The notes under the pieces were generated by a model. The model saw only the letters and a list, made by a program, of their open reading frames with translations. It searched no databases and was not told where the DNA came from. 64,000 nucleotides of DNA from Axinella damicornis (taxonomy: Eukaryota > Porifera > Demospongiae > Axinellida > Axinellidae). The DNA lies in contig OZ007511.1 in assembly GCA_963931865.1 (NCBI GenBank), forward strand, positions 7,620,344 to 7,684,343. The letters run 5' to 3'. This document shows, piece by piece, positions 44,278-54,297 of this stretch; position 1 is the stretch's first letter; every line of letters begins with the position of its first letter. Both the position numbers and the translations under genes were made by a program.

Positions 44278-44689
44278 CATGCGAACGTGAGGGTGTGAAG
44301 TATGCGTTGCGCTGATCATAGGAGACTGAACTACAACAAGGATTAACCAAATTAAGCAGCTGGATAATCTCGTGCACGAAGGTGCTGTTTAAATTTAAGG
44401 ACCTACCTCTCAAAAAACCGAAGAAACAAGGATTAACCAGCCCCATCCCGTGCATCCCTAAATTCTAAATTTTTGCCGAGCGGGAAGCAAGGCAACTAAT
44501 CGTGCAGCAGGGCAGTTGAATCTGAGCTAGCATAACAATACATTAAGAGTTTAACGTGTGTGTGTGTCTGTCTGTGCATGATGGAAGTGGGATGTTCGTA
44601 GGGCGGGACTAGACTATAGTGACGCGTCACCTTCGTACTTAAATTTATTTACTGAGCCTCGAACTCCGCTGAATGTTTGAGAACATTGG

Positions 44690-44975
44690 GCTGGAATCCA
44701 GCTGGGGCTGCAAGCAAATGCATGCAATCGGGGAGCAGCAGTCGAAGCAGATGCAATCAGGCGAGCAGCAGTTGAAGCGGACGCAATCGGGGAGCAGCAG
44801 TTGAGCGGATGCAATCGGGGAGCAGCAGCCGAAGTGGACCTGATCTGGATCAGCAGCTGAAGCAGACGCAATCGAGGAGCAGCAGCTGGAAGCGGACACA
44901 AACGGGGAGCAGCAGCTGAAGCGGACGCAATCGAGGGGCAAGCGGACGCAATCGGGGAGCAGCAGCTCTGCACAG
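44690..44975. repeat. ~30-bp minisatellite (GCAATCGGGGAGCAGCAG)
   Basis: About nine copies of AGCGGACGCAATCGGGGAGC plus AGCAGTTGA variants, in the large DPYD-like intron. The unit is near a multiple of three, so it yields Ala/Ser/Pro-rich minus-strand open frames that are not genes. Confidence 0.95.
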
Positions 44976-45053
44976 AGAGCTGTCCAGCGCCAGATTACTC
45001 ACGGTAGGCGAACGAGGGGGAAGAAGCTGAGCGAGCGAAGCTACTTGTATATA

Positions 45054-45272
45054 CAGTCAAACCTCTGATAGTGGACCCTCCGAGATAGGGACACAATATA
45101 ATAAACCTCTCTACAAAGGACGCTTTTCAAGGTCCCAAATAATTGGTTTGCCTATGGTTCTAATACATTTTGAACCTCCGAGAAGAGGCCTAGGACAACA
45201 ACTTCTCTACAAAGGACAAAAGACTTGAATTTATATTGTTCCCAAAGTGTCCTTTGTTCGGAGGTTTGACTG
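45054..45272. mobile_element. Pogo/Tigger-like MITE, 219 bp, TA-flanked
   Basis: Ends CAGTCAAACCTCTGATAG and complement CGGAGGTTTGACTG, with TA directly on both sides. The interior has further inverted words (ACAAAGGAC). This terminus type is typical of pogo/Tigger-derived short elements. No transposase. Confidence 0.8.
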
Positions 45273-46083
45273 TATCAAAGAGTTGGTAGACTCTGTATGT
45301 AGGGATACGACGTACACGCAATATATGCTAATACAAAAGAATCTCTCCAAATCTCAGAAACGGTACACTTATAAGCCTTTATAACCACATACCGTTCATC
45401 TTCGAGTGTTTTCATGACCAACAAGACTCCTCGCGTCGCGAAAAACCGTCGCGAAAGTACCACACCAGGTACTCGCAAAACGGGAAAATTGTTTTTCTTT
45501 CTTCTTCTTCTTCTTCTTCTTTATTTCTTCAGACGGGCTAGCTCAGCGTCGCCTCGATCGCTCATCATGGTTTTGGCACGAAACAGCAGCATTTCACACC
45601 GAGCAGTGCACCAGCCCATCGCTTTTTCGCAACCTCTAAGTCTTCACCAGGCGGCTGCAGCTGCCCACTCAATAACTATGGCTTCATTTGTCACGCCATT
45701 TTCATGTTTGTACGCATGCGCACTTAAACGATCACTTAGCAACAATACGTAATTATTATTCAAGATCGCTGAATTAGAAGTGCCTTGCGCTGTTGTGTTG
45801 TCTGGAACCGTAAGTAAATTCTCTGTGCTACCTACTGTGTTCTGTGAGAGGGGTGAATGCCTATCTAAAGACTCAACAATGTGTCGCTACTACTATCTGG
45901 TATAGCTATTTTAGCTACACTATACTTAGCTATGGTCTTCAGCTCAGGGAGCACTGGCTTAGTATCCATCCAGAAAAGGGTTGGCTTTTGAGATGCTTGG
46001 GTCTGATTCTTCAGCCATTGCTCGCAGTGTAAATGCCAGAGTTCAGTATGCATGCGCCTGCTGCTAAAAAAATGACATAAACA

Positions 46084-46352
46084 AGTAATAAAAAACATTT
46101 AAAATGTAACAGGATGTAGGGATACCAGAACGGCAAAAAGTAAGGTAACAAGGTAGGGATGATCACACAAAACAGTGAAGTATACAATCCCCCTACATAT
46201 CTTTTTTCATTATACACGTATTATGGATAAAGATCTCTGTAGGGGGGGTTGTATACTTCACTGTTTTGTGTGATCATCCCTACCTTGTTACCTTACTTTT
46301 TGCCGTTCTGGTATCCCTACATCCTGTTACATTTTAAATGTTTTTTATTACT
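46084..46352. mobile_element. Giant hairpin, 269 bp, TGTAGGGATA family
   Basis: Arms of about 115 bp (AGTAATAAAAAACATTT outermost, TGTAGGGATACCAGAACGG within) are nearly identical inverted copies around a loop near 46205-46235. Related termini occur at 3279-3399. Sits in the 3.6-kb intron of the DPYD-like gene. Confidence 0.9.
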
Positions 46353-46413
46353 TTATATGTTTGTAACGCTCAGGAATGCAATAAGGACATCACTATGTAT
46401 ATGTTAAGTGTGC

Positions 46414-46435
46414 GGGGGGGGGGGGGGGGGGGGGG
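46414..46435 (+). repeat. Poly-G run (22)
   Basis: Uninterrupted 22 G in the DPYD-like intron. Confidence 0.95.
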
Positions 46436-46838
46436 CAATACTCACCATGCAGTGCGTGGGGGCATTCACACAGTGAATGTCATCATTACAGTATGTAGTA
46501 CCTGGCTGCTATTTATAACACAGAGTTTAAGATTCAAAAATGAGTATGGGTTTTGCGGTTGCTTCATGAATATACTTAACTGGCTATAGTCAGAGTGAAT
46601 ATACTTACCAGGCTGCCAATGATTATGATTATGCATTGCATACTTGAATTGTGCTGGTTATAAAGATGGGACTGAGGCTGGGTAAAGGCATTTCTCCTTG
46701 TTTGTCGAGAGGTAGAATATGACACGCCATCACTAAATCCATTATTTTGTGGAGAACATGTTTTGCCTCTAGCTAGTAAACTCTGTAACTCATGGAGCCA
46801 CTAGGATCTCGTAGAACATCCAGTATTCTGCGACGTAC

Positions 46839-47000
46839 CTCCGTGGCGAACTGCTGCAGTCCTCCGATGTTGATGGGCCCCTCCTCTGAGGCATGAAGGT
46901 TGCACCCACCCACACAGAGGTCAGAGGTCGGGCACACCATCCCACATGTGAGTCCAAGAGGATTGTCCGAGAAATTAGCCTTGGAAGCTCCATAGTAGTT
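46839..47000 (-). CDS. DPYD: DPYD-like exon (N-terminal Fe-S domain)
   Basis: 162 nt, phase 0/0. Reads [20 protein letters not shown], then [20 protein letters not shown], then [14 protein letters not shown]. The cysteines and glutamine that hold the N-terminal clusters are in place. Acceptor ACACGCAG and donor GTACGT. Confidence 0.96.
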
Positions 47001-47264
47001 CTGCGTGTGTGTCATGTGTGAGGTGTGGGTGTGTGGGTGAAGGGGAGATAAGTTAACCCTTTCACCGTACACTCTATAGTTGGGTGTGTAAGTGATGTCT
47101 CCTCAGGCACATTATGGCTGAGTATTACATCACCTGGACAATGTGTGGAAATAGCAAAGTACAGAGAAGCTGATAGCTACGGAAGCCGAGAGTGACATTT
47201 ACATTCACGTTGTTCGGTTCACGTTCACGTTGCACGTTGCGATTTTCTGCGTCACGTAGCTTGT

Positions 47265-47405
47265 TCAGAGCAAGGGCGCGGCGCTGCATCATGGTTGTAG
47301 ACTACCTTGAGGCACTGGTTTGAGAGGCCACAGGTTCGAGTACCACCAGTTGCACCTAGGAAGGGTTTTTCTCCAGGTTTCCTGGTTTCACTTCCCAGGA
47401 AAGGC
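47265..47405 (+). mobile_element. SINE-like fragment with tRNA B-box-like motif
   Basis: GGTTCGAGTACCACC resembles a Pol III B box and is followed by AGGAAGGGTTTTTCTCCAGG, a tail style I know from invertebrate tRNA-derived SINEs. The A box is not clear. Low-confidence call. Confidence 0.35.
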
Positions 47406-47777
47406 TTCAAATAAGCATTAACTGCTTCCTGCCAATCCTGCCCATCTGGGGAAATTTCGTCAAGAAAAATCTACAGTCCACCGACATCTGGTCTACAGGT
47501 TTTGTTGCAAGAACTCGCAAACGCACAAGTTTGTCTTGAGCATGCAAAAAATATGTGCTACGCATTATTATCCGCATGAAATTATTCGGTTCTCCATCAA
47601 AACCTGGGAACACAATGTAGTTACTACGCAATAAATGCCAGCCATACACTACATCGTTCTGATGTTGCATGTCTTGCATTCGAAATTGACAGGGCTTTTG
47701 CAAACCTGGTCACGTATACAATTATAAGAACAGATGTTAGTTTACACAAATAGAGACAGACAGTCAGACGGACAGAC

Positions 47778-47948
47778 CTTGTTGGCTATGCTGGTGATGA
47801 AAGACTTAATGTCGAGTTGTGTGGGGCAGCTCTTCTGGCAGGGCGCGTCAGCACACTTGAGGCAACGTGCCGCCTCTCTCAGTGCAGCCCTCTCACTCAG
47901 GGTAGTATGCTTGATGTCATCGAAGTTACGCTCCTTGCTGGCACAGCT
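47778..47948 (-). CDS. DPYD: DPYD-like exon (N-terminal Fe-S ligands)
   Basis: 171 nt, phase 0/0, 57 codons. Reads [20 protein letters not shown], then [20 protein letters not shown], then SFITSIANK. The cluster-binding C-x2-C-x4-C-x3-C pattern is intact. Acceptor CCTCTAG and donor GTCTGT. Confidence 0.95.
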
Positions 47949-48281
47949 CTAGAGGCCAGTGTGTGTGTGTGTGTGCATGTGGGGGTTGAGGGTTCTTAGC
48001 ACAAAAATGGTGGCAGCTAGAGCTCTTGTATACGTGACTGGCAAAATTAAAGGGTAGCAACTCGGTGCTTCAAGACACACAATGAGTTCTCAATAAGTTA
48101 TCCACACCCCCCACTATAACTCTAACTGTAGTGTAGCCCTAGCTACCATAACCCTGGCCATTGTTCCTCAGTCACAACATTCGGTGCTGTTGCAAAACCT
48201 GATACATACGTACGCACATCATTTTCGACAGTAGTTTGATGTTAATGTGACAGAAACATTGTGGAGTCTGTGAACACTTAC

Positions 48282-48392
48282 AGAACAAGATTTGTCCTTG
48301 TTGCGTCTCCAGTGTGCTCGAGCCTTCTTGGTTGCTGTCGTGGAGACCAGGCTGGCATGGTGCTGCACCCGGGGATTCAGGAACAACAGTTC
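48282..48392 (-). CDS. DPYD: DPYD-like exon, most N-terminal one found
   Basis: 111 nt, phase 0/0. Reads ELLFLNPRVQHHASLVSTTA then KKARAHWRRNKDKSCS. Aligns with the family from about residue 14. Acceptor CACCGCAG and donor GTAAGT. The short initiating exon (about 13 residues in human) was not recognised upstream. Confidence 0.9.
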
Positions 48393-48542
48393 CTGCGGTG
48401 GTGGGCAGACAGGGATTGAAGTGGACTCTGTGCAGGTTTCACAAGACAGATCCCATTCTACAAAAGGGAGGGGCTTCCATACAGCAGTTCGCCCGGCTGT
48501 ACGAATACTGTACAAGTGTAGAAAGTCTAAGCTGCTCAGCAG

Positions 48543-48597
48543 TAGCCTCGTTCCCAGGTGCTCGGTCATTACCGAGCGCCTGGGAATGAGGCTACTG
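48543..48597. mobile_element. CTCGTTCCCAGG-type hairpin, 55 bp
   Basis: Ends TAGCCTCGTTCCCAGG and CCTGGGAATGAGGCTA. The inverted symmetry continues outward (GCTCAGCAG / CTGCTGAGC), so the total palindrome is about 48533-48607. Confidence 0.85.
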
Positions 48598-48870
48598 CTG
48601 AGCATAATAGCATGCTATAATAATTACATGCATGTACTGTTTACTTGCCATTGCTATGCATGCTAACTAACTATATAGACAACATTGCACAATTATAGTT
48701 ACTAACAGACGGTAAATTGCTATTTTGTGTTTTAGTGATGTAGCACAGTTCGTTGAATAATAGCACAAATCATGCTATGGCACTTCAAGTCTCCAATAGT
48801 AGTGACGGGTAACCATACAAATGTGAGCGGGGTGGGGCACTCCACGCACGGGTAAGAGTCCGCCTAGTCT

Positions 48871-48915
48871 GTAGTCTCGTTCCCAGACCCACTCAGGGCC
48901 TGGGAACGAGACTAC
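48871..48915. mobile_element. CTCGTTCCCAG-type hairpin, 45 bp
   Basis: GTAGTCTCGTTCCCAG to its complement CTGGGAACGAGACTAC with a very short middle; the smallest member seen. Confidence 0.8.
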
Positions 48916-49601
48916 AGCTATGCACCGCCAAGATCAGTTCAGTACAGATTTGATAACCCAGGAATGTCGCATCTATAATACAGAAGGTTTTCATGTCATG
49001 CAGGTCCTGAATTAAGGAGCTCGACGGATGGTGATGACGTTGAATCACCACAATCATGGCGTGCCGTTTGTGTCAAAACTCGGATCTTTAGGCCACTCAT
49101 CAGGGACTTCCCAAGAATAGTATGTGGGCGGGCGGACATTACCATAATTTAGATTAGTGTTCAACAGGAAATCCGCTATATAAACACTACTTTGCACTGT
49201 TTGCAGACCTATGGTAGCTAGTTAACTAACCATGAATTCGCCAAGGCACCAGCGTTTTGCGAGCTGTCTTTCTGTAGATGGTGAAGTTCAACATCTCCGT
49301 TACTTGATCTGTGAGACCATGGCACTGTCTCGAGGTAGACTCCAAGATGTGCGGCACATACGCAGTAATAATGGCATACTGGCGATGTTGATCGACGTTT
49401 AGCAAATGTCGATCAATGTTTAGCACAGACCGTTGTTTAGCAAATGCCAAATGTCGATCGACGTTTAGCACACAGACCGATGTTTATTGAGCGATGTTCA
49501 GTCTAATTTAGCATACATGTAGACAATAGAGCCGACATCTATGAATTTTGTGTAGATCACGTGGTTTCATAAAGGAACAGCTACAAACCAGCTTCAAGTT
49601 A

Positions 49602-49910
49602 CAGGAAATTGCAACGTTCTTGCACAATCTGACATCCTGAGGTCCGAGATTTGCGCATGCGTACATACGCAGCTTACACAGAAAGCGCGCGCTGAGTCAT
49701 CATGGAACAACCTCAGAATGTGTTTATCCACCCGTGACACAGCGTCTGGATCACTGAACCGGAGTTCTGTGACCGTGAAGGTATTGCCGGGTCGGTCTAC
49801 GCGGGGCAAATTTGAATTTAGAGTCTATACCCGTATATGGTCAGTGCTGATTTAGCAGTCGCGCTTGCAAGCTTGGCGCTCGGATTGTGCAAGAACGTTG
49901 CAATTTCCTG
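49602..49910. mobile_element. TA-flanked MITE, CAGGAAATTGC family, copy 2
   Basis: 309 bp, TA on both sides, inverted orientation relative to 41487-41806, with high similarity through the whole interior. Same family of non-autonomous Tc1/mariner-type elements. Confidence 0.9.
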
Positions 49911-50240
49911 TATCCGCCGAGTCATCCGCCGAGTGACTTCCGGTATACTTTTCCGCGGCCGCCGACTCGAAACTTTGCTAGAACCCCGCATGAAGTGCTT
50001 CTTTTGGAGTACAGGCGCCTAGGCAGGAAGAGCATGGGGAGTAAATCGCAAAAAGCCTGCAGGGTGGATAACTGTAAGTTAAGTCTCCGTCAACTATGCT
50101 ATGTATAACTACTTTCGATCACCGTTACATGTACACACAGCATGAAATGGCATACTGTCAGGCACATTTGAACCAAGGGCATAGACAGTAAGGGTTTCCT
50201 CTTCAGAGAACGCACAAAAAATCAGTTCCAGGGTTATAGA

Positions 50241-50630
50241 TAGTCTCGGAACCAGACCCTTCGTGCGGGGGAGGAGGAAAGGGTCTGGGCACGTTCCTAC
50301 ATTCGAGTTGTCCTCACGGAATGTAATTATGCGTGGTAATTAGCAATCAACTGCGATACCACACGTACGATCACAGTCACCTGCTCGTTGCTCCCCTCGA
50401 CTTTTGTCAGACACTCGCGGGTAACGCGGTACGGCACAGCGATTTGCCATGTCTAGTCACTGGCGACATCGAAAGCCTGGAGAAAAATTGTTTCCCTGAC
50501 GTCATTCGCAATCAACGCTTCTGATTCGTTAGGTCAACATTCCAACCTGGGGACAACTCGAATGTAAGATGGTGCCCAGACCCTTTCCTCCTCCCCTGCA
50601 CAAAGGGTCTGATTCCGAGGACCGAGACTA
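50241..50630. mobile_element. 390-bp element with ~75-bp TIRs and 9-bp target duplication
   Basis: Ends TAGTCTCGGAACCAGACCC and GAGGACCGAGACTA with inverted similarity of about 75 bp inward (GGAGGAGGAAAGGGTCTGGG / complement, ACATTCGAGTTGTCC / complement). The direct repeat GGTTATAGA lies immediately outside both ends. The interior is non-coding. A longer relative of the CTCGTTCCCAG hairpins. Confidence 0.88.
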
Positions 50631-51295
<665 letters not shown>

Positions 51296-51321
51296 CCAAA
51301 AGGAAACCTGGCTCACCACAA

Positions 51322-51690
51322 AGATTTCCTACCTGCTCTACCTGACTCTACCTCTGCTCTACCTGGCTCTACCTCTGCTCTACCTGGCTCTACCTGGATC
51401 TACCTCTGCTCTACCTGGCTCTACCTCTGCTCTACCTGGCTCTACCTCTGCTCTACCTCTGCTCTACCTGGCTCTACCTCTGCTCTACCTGGCTCTACCT
51501 GGCTCTACCTCTGCTCTACCTGGCTCTACCTCTGCTCTACCTGGCTCTACCTCTGCTCTACCTCTGCTCTACATGGCTCTACCTCTGCTCTACCTGGCTC
51601 TACCTCTGCTGTACCTGGCTCTACCTCTGCTCTACCTGGCTCTACCTCTGCTCTACCTGGCTCTACCTCTGCTTTACCTCTGCGGTCGCC
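51322..51690 (+). repeat. 10/11-bp minisatellite, left block
   Basis: Made of CTCTACCTGG (10 bp) and CTCTACCTCTG (11 bp). Same repeat as 54298 onward, separated from it by the foldback-like element. Confidence 0.97.
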
Positions 51691-51694
51691 TAGA

Positions 51695-54286
51695 AATTGA
51701 CTTAAAATTGTAAAAAATCCCATGGGTTACCCATGGGACTGATTTAAGGCACCCTTCCCATGGGTGTCTCATGGGACTGATTTAAGTCACCAGAACCCAT
51801 GGGACACCCATGGGAGCATTTTAAGTCAATACGGTTGACTTAAGTTGCCATGAAGATATACAGTGCATAGTATTACTCATGGAACCATTTTAAGTCAAGT
51901 CATGAAAGAGTAAGCCCCCATCGTCTCATACCATTAGAGTAAGTCCCTGCCAATTACCCATTCACATTCTGAGAATGACTTAAAATGGTCCCATGAGTAA
52001 TAGACAACATACTATATATTGTGGGACCATCTTAAGTGAAATCATTAAGGAGTATGCCCCTATCGTCTCACATCATCAGAGTAAGTCCCTGCCAATTACC
52101 CATTCACATTCTGAGAATGACTTAAAATGGTCCCATGAGTAATAGACAACATACTATATATTGTGGGACCATCTTAAGTCAAATCATTGAAGAGTATGCC
52201 CCTGTCGTCTCATACCATCAGAGTAAGTCCCTGCCAATCACCTAGTTGCGTTTAGAGAATGACTTAAAATGGTCCCATGAGTAATACACTGCTGTGGGAC
52301 CATCTTAAGTCAAGTCATTTAAGAGTATGCTCCTGTCGTCTATCTTCATCAGAGTCAGTTACTACTGGCCAGTCTAGGTACGCATAAACACAGCGGCCCC
52401 GCCTCCAGATGATTACAAGTGCTGCAGCCCTGCCTCCAGAGTATTGCTGTGCAGCCCCGCGTCCACACAATTGCAGTGCTACAGCCTAGCCTCGGGTAAT
52501 GAAGTGCAATATTTTGTTCCTTTTTTACCAGTTCAATTACACCTTAAACCACACAATGATGACAGTGACAGTGACTTTGAAGTAATAATTATCAGGGTGA
52601 ATTGAGGGCAGGTAAAGTATAATTATGTGTGCATGGTAGTTACTACGATTACGTATGCACTTTTGGTTTTAGGATCAACGAAAATATGATATTATTATTA
52701 TGAATGCGCCTGTTTTAAGGCTGACAATGCAGTAACCGTTGTGTACAAACTTCCAAACACAACACTCTTTGGAAAGGCATGCAGTTGAGGTGAAATTCAA
52801 AGTGGCATCTGAGTGGTCAGATTACTAAGTATGATGGGCTGACTGGGAAATACGGAATGTATTTCCCGTGTGATGCATATGGTGAAACTATATTATGTGT
52901 ATCCAAACGACAAGGACATGAGGTTTGTTTGATACTATAACTGTATACGAGCATCATTGTTCCGGCAATATTACACTCCTGGTAGGGGAAAAATTGTGCC
53001 GCGTAAATAATCTAAATAATTAATCAAACCTCACAGCACGCAGGAAAGGTCTACAGAGATTCTGACTACACCGTCGTGATCGCTATCATGGAGTGACACG
53101 ACCACACAATAATTGTGGTGAAACTCACCTTGGTGGTGGAGATACAAGCGCTTTTGTCTCGCCGTGGCCGCCATTGCTCGAGCGCTCTCTCCGACTTCCG
53201 GTGGCAGTACCGTTCTTAGGAAAGGCACACGAAGATTCTGACCACACAGCCGTGATCGCTGTCGTTAACTGACGCTTACATGCCAAAACTCACCGTGCTG
53301 GCTAAGTTGTGAGTGCTGTCTTGTCTTCCTTTTGGTCGCCATTGCTCGCGATCGACAGAGCCACGTGGCATGTGCGTTAATTGGAACGAATTGCAATAAT
53401 TTAGCTTCGCTTCGGCGAGGCAACCGCGGCGTTGCAACGGCTACCAGGAGTGCGGTTGCCCCTCGATATAATGAGTTTTAGTGTGCGCATGAGGAAGCAC
53501 CACTGCATTTCATGATTTGATTGCCGACAGTACTAGTCATATATAATCAATGCCTACAAGTCATGATTTAGTTACATCTTAATTACATCTCCAATGCCTT
53601 TGTAATCAACACTGTACAAATTAGTGACTTATAATGTTCTTGCTAACTCAATTATCACATTAATATTTTTTGATTGAATATGCATAAGATTATCATTATT
53701 ACTTTGGTAATACTGTTCTCATGACCATTCTAGTGACTGGGTAATTGGCAGGGACTTACTCTGATGATGTGAGACGATGGGGGCATACTCTTTAATGATT
53801 TGACTTAAGATGGTCCCACAATATAATAATAGTCTATTACTCATGGGACCATTTTAAGTCATTCTCTGAATGCGAATGGGTAATTGGCAGTGACTTACTC
53901 TGATGATGTGAGACGACAGGGGCACACTCCTTAATGATTTGACTTAAGATGGTCCCACAATATATAGTATATTGTCTATTACTCATGGGACCATTTTAAG
54001 TCATTCTCTGAATGCGAATGGTAATTGGCAGGGACTTACTCTGATGATGTGAGACGACAGGGGCTTACTCTTTCATGACTTGACTTAAAATGGTCCCATG
54101 AGTAATACTATGCATTGTATATCTTCACAGCAACTTAAGTCAACCAAAGTGACTTAAAATGCTCCCATGGGCGGCGTCCCATGGGTTCTGGTGACTTAAA
54201 TCAGTCCCATGAGACACCCATGGGAAGGGTGACTTAAATCAGTCCCATGGGTAACCCATGGGATTTTTTTAACTTTTAAGTCAATT
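51695..54286. mobile_element. Foldback-like element, 2.6 kb, long subrepeated inverted arms
   Basis: Both ends begin AATTGACTTAAAA, then AAAAAATCCCATGGGTTACC. Left arm about 51695-52365, right arm about 53735-54286 in inverted orientation. Each arm contains about three copies of a 140-165 bp subrepeat with GACTTAAAATGGTCCCATGA, GTGGGACCATCTTAAG, and GTAAGTCCCTGCCAATTACC. Long arms made of tandem subrepeats are the hallmark of foldback elements. The middle (52366-53734) holds an internal duplication (53035-53175 / 53212-53345, ending GCCGCCATTGCTCG / GTCGCCATTGCTCG) but no transposase. No target-site duplication could be defined, because the flanks are minisatellite. Confidence 0.8.
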
Positions 54287-54297
54287 GCTGCACAACC

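Larger units (their letters stand above)
37844..48392 (-). pseudogene. DPYD: Dihydropyrimidine dehydrogenase gene, defective as assembled
   Basis: Fifteen minus-strand exons give about 735 codons that align in order with the animal enzyme (1025 residues in human), which reduces uracil and thymine with NADPH as the first step of pyrimidine breakdown in the cytosol. Present: N-terminal Fe-S cysteines, FAD site (GCGPAS), NADPH site (GAGDTA), start of the FMN domain, C-terminal 2x4Fe-4S module. Absent: the first about 13 residues, about 72 residues between exons 39863-40047 and 39251-39415, and about 205 residues, including the segment with the catalytic cysteine, between 39251-39415 and 38902-39003. 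Exon 39251-39415 has an in-frame TAG; exon 38353-38495 is one base short. All other junctions are canonical and in phase. Either a recently dead copy, a null allele, or local assembly errors at simple repeats. Confidence 0.8.
48393..49601. other. Upstream of DPYD-like exons; MITEs, no exon recognised
   Basis: Should contain the first coding exon and promoter of the minus-strand gene, but no ATG with a family-like N-terminus and donor was found. A small tandem word (GTCGATCAATGTTTAGCA type) recurs at 49385-49490. Confidence 0.45.

Noticed and set aside
44614..44973. 119-codon Ala/Ser/Pro frame (minus)
   Set aside because: Encoded by the ~30-bp minisatellite; no other support.
50034..50073. 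Possible first exon on + (MGSKSQKACRVDNC, then GTAAGT)
   Set aside because: Good donor, and a C-x4-C reminiscent of a THAP finger start, but only 40 nt and no following exon found; not enough to annotate.
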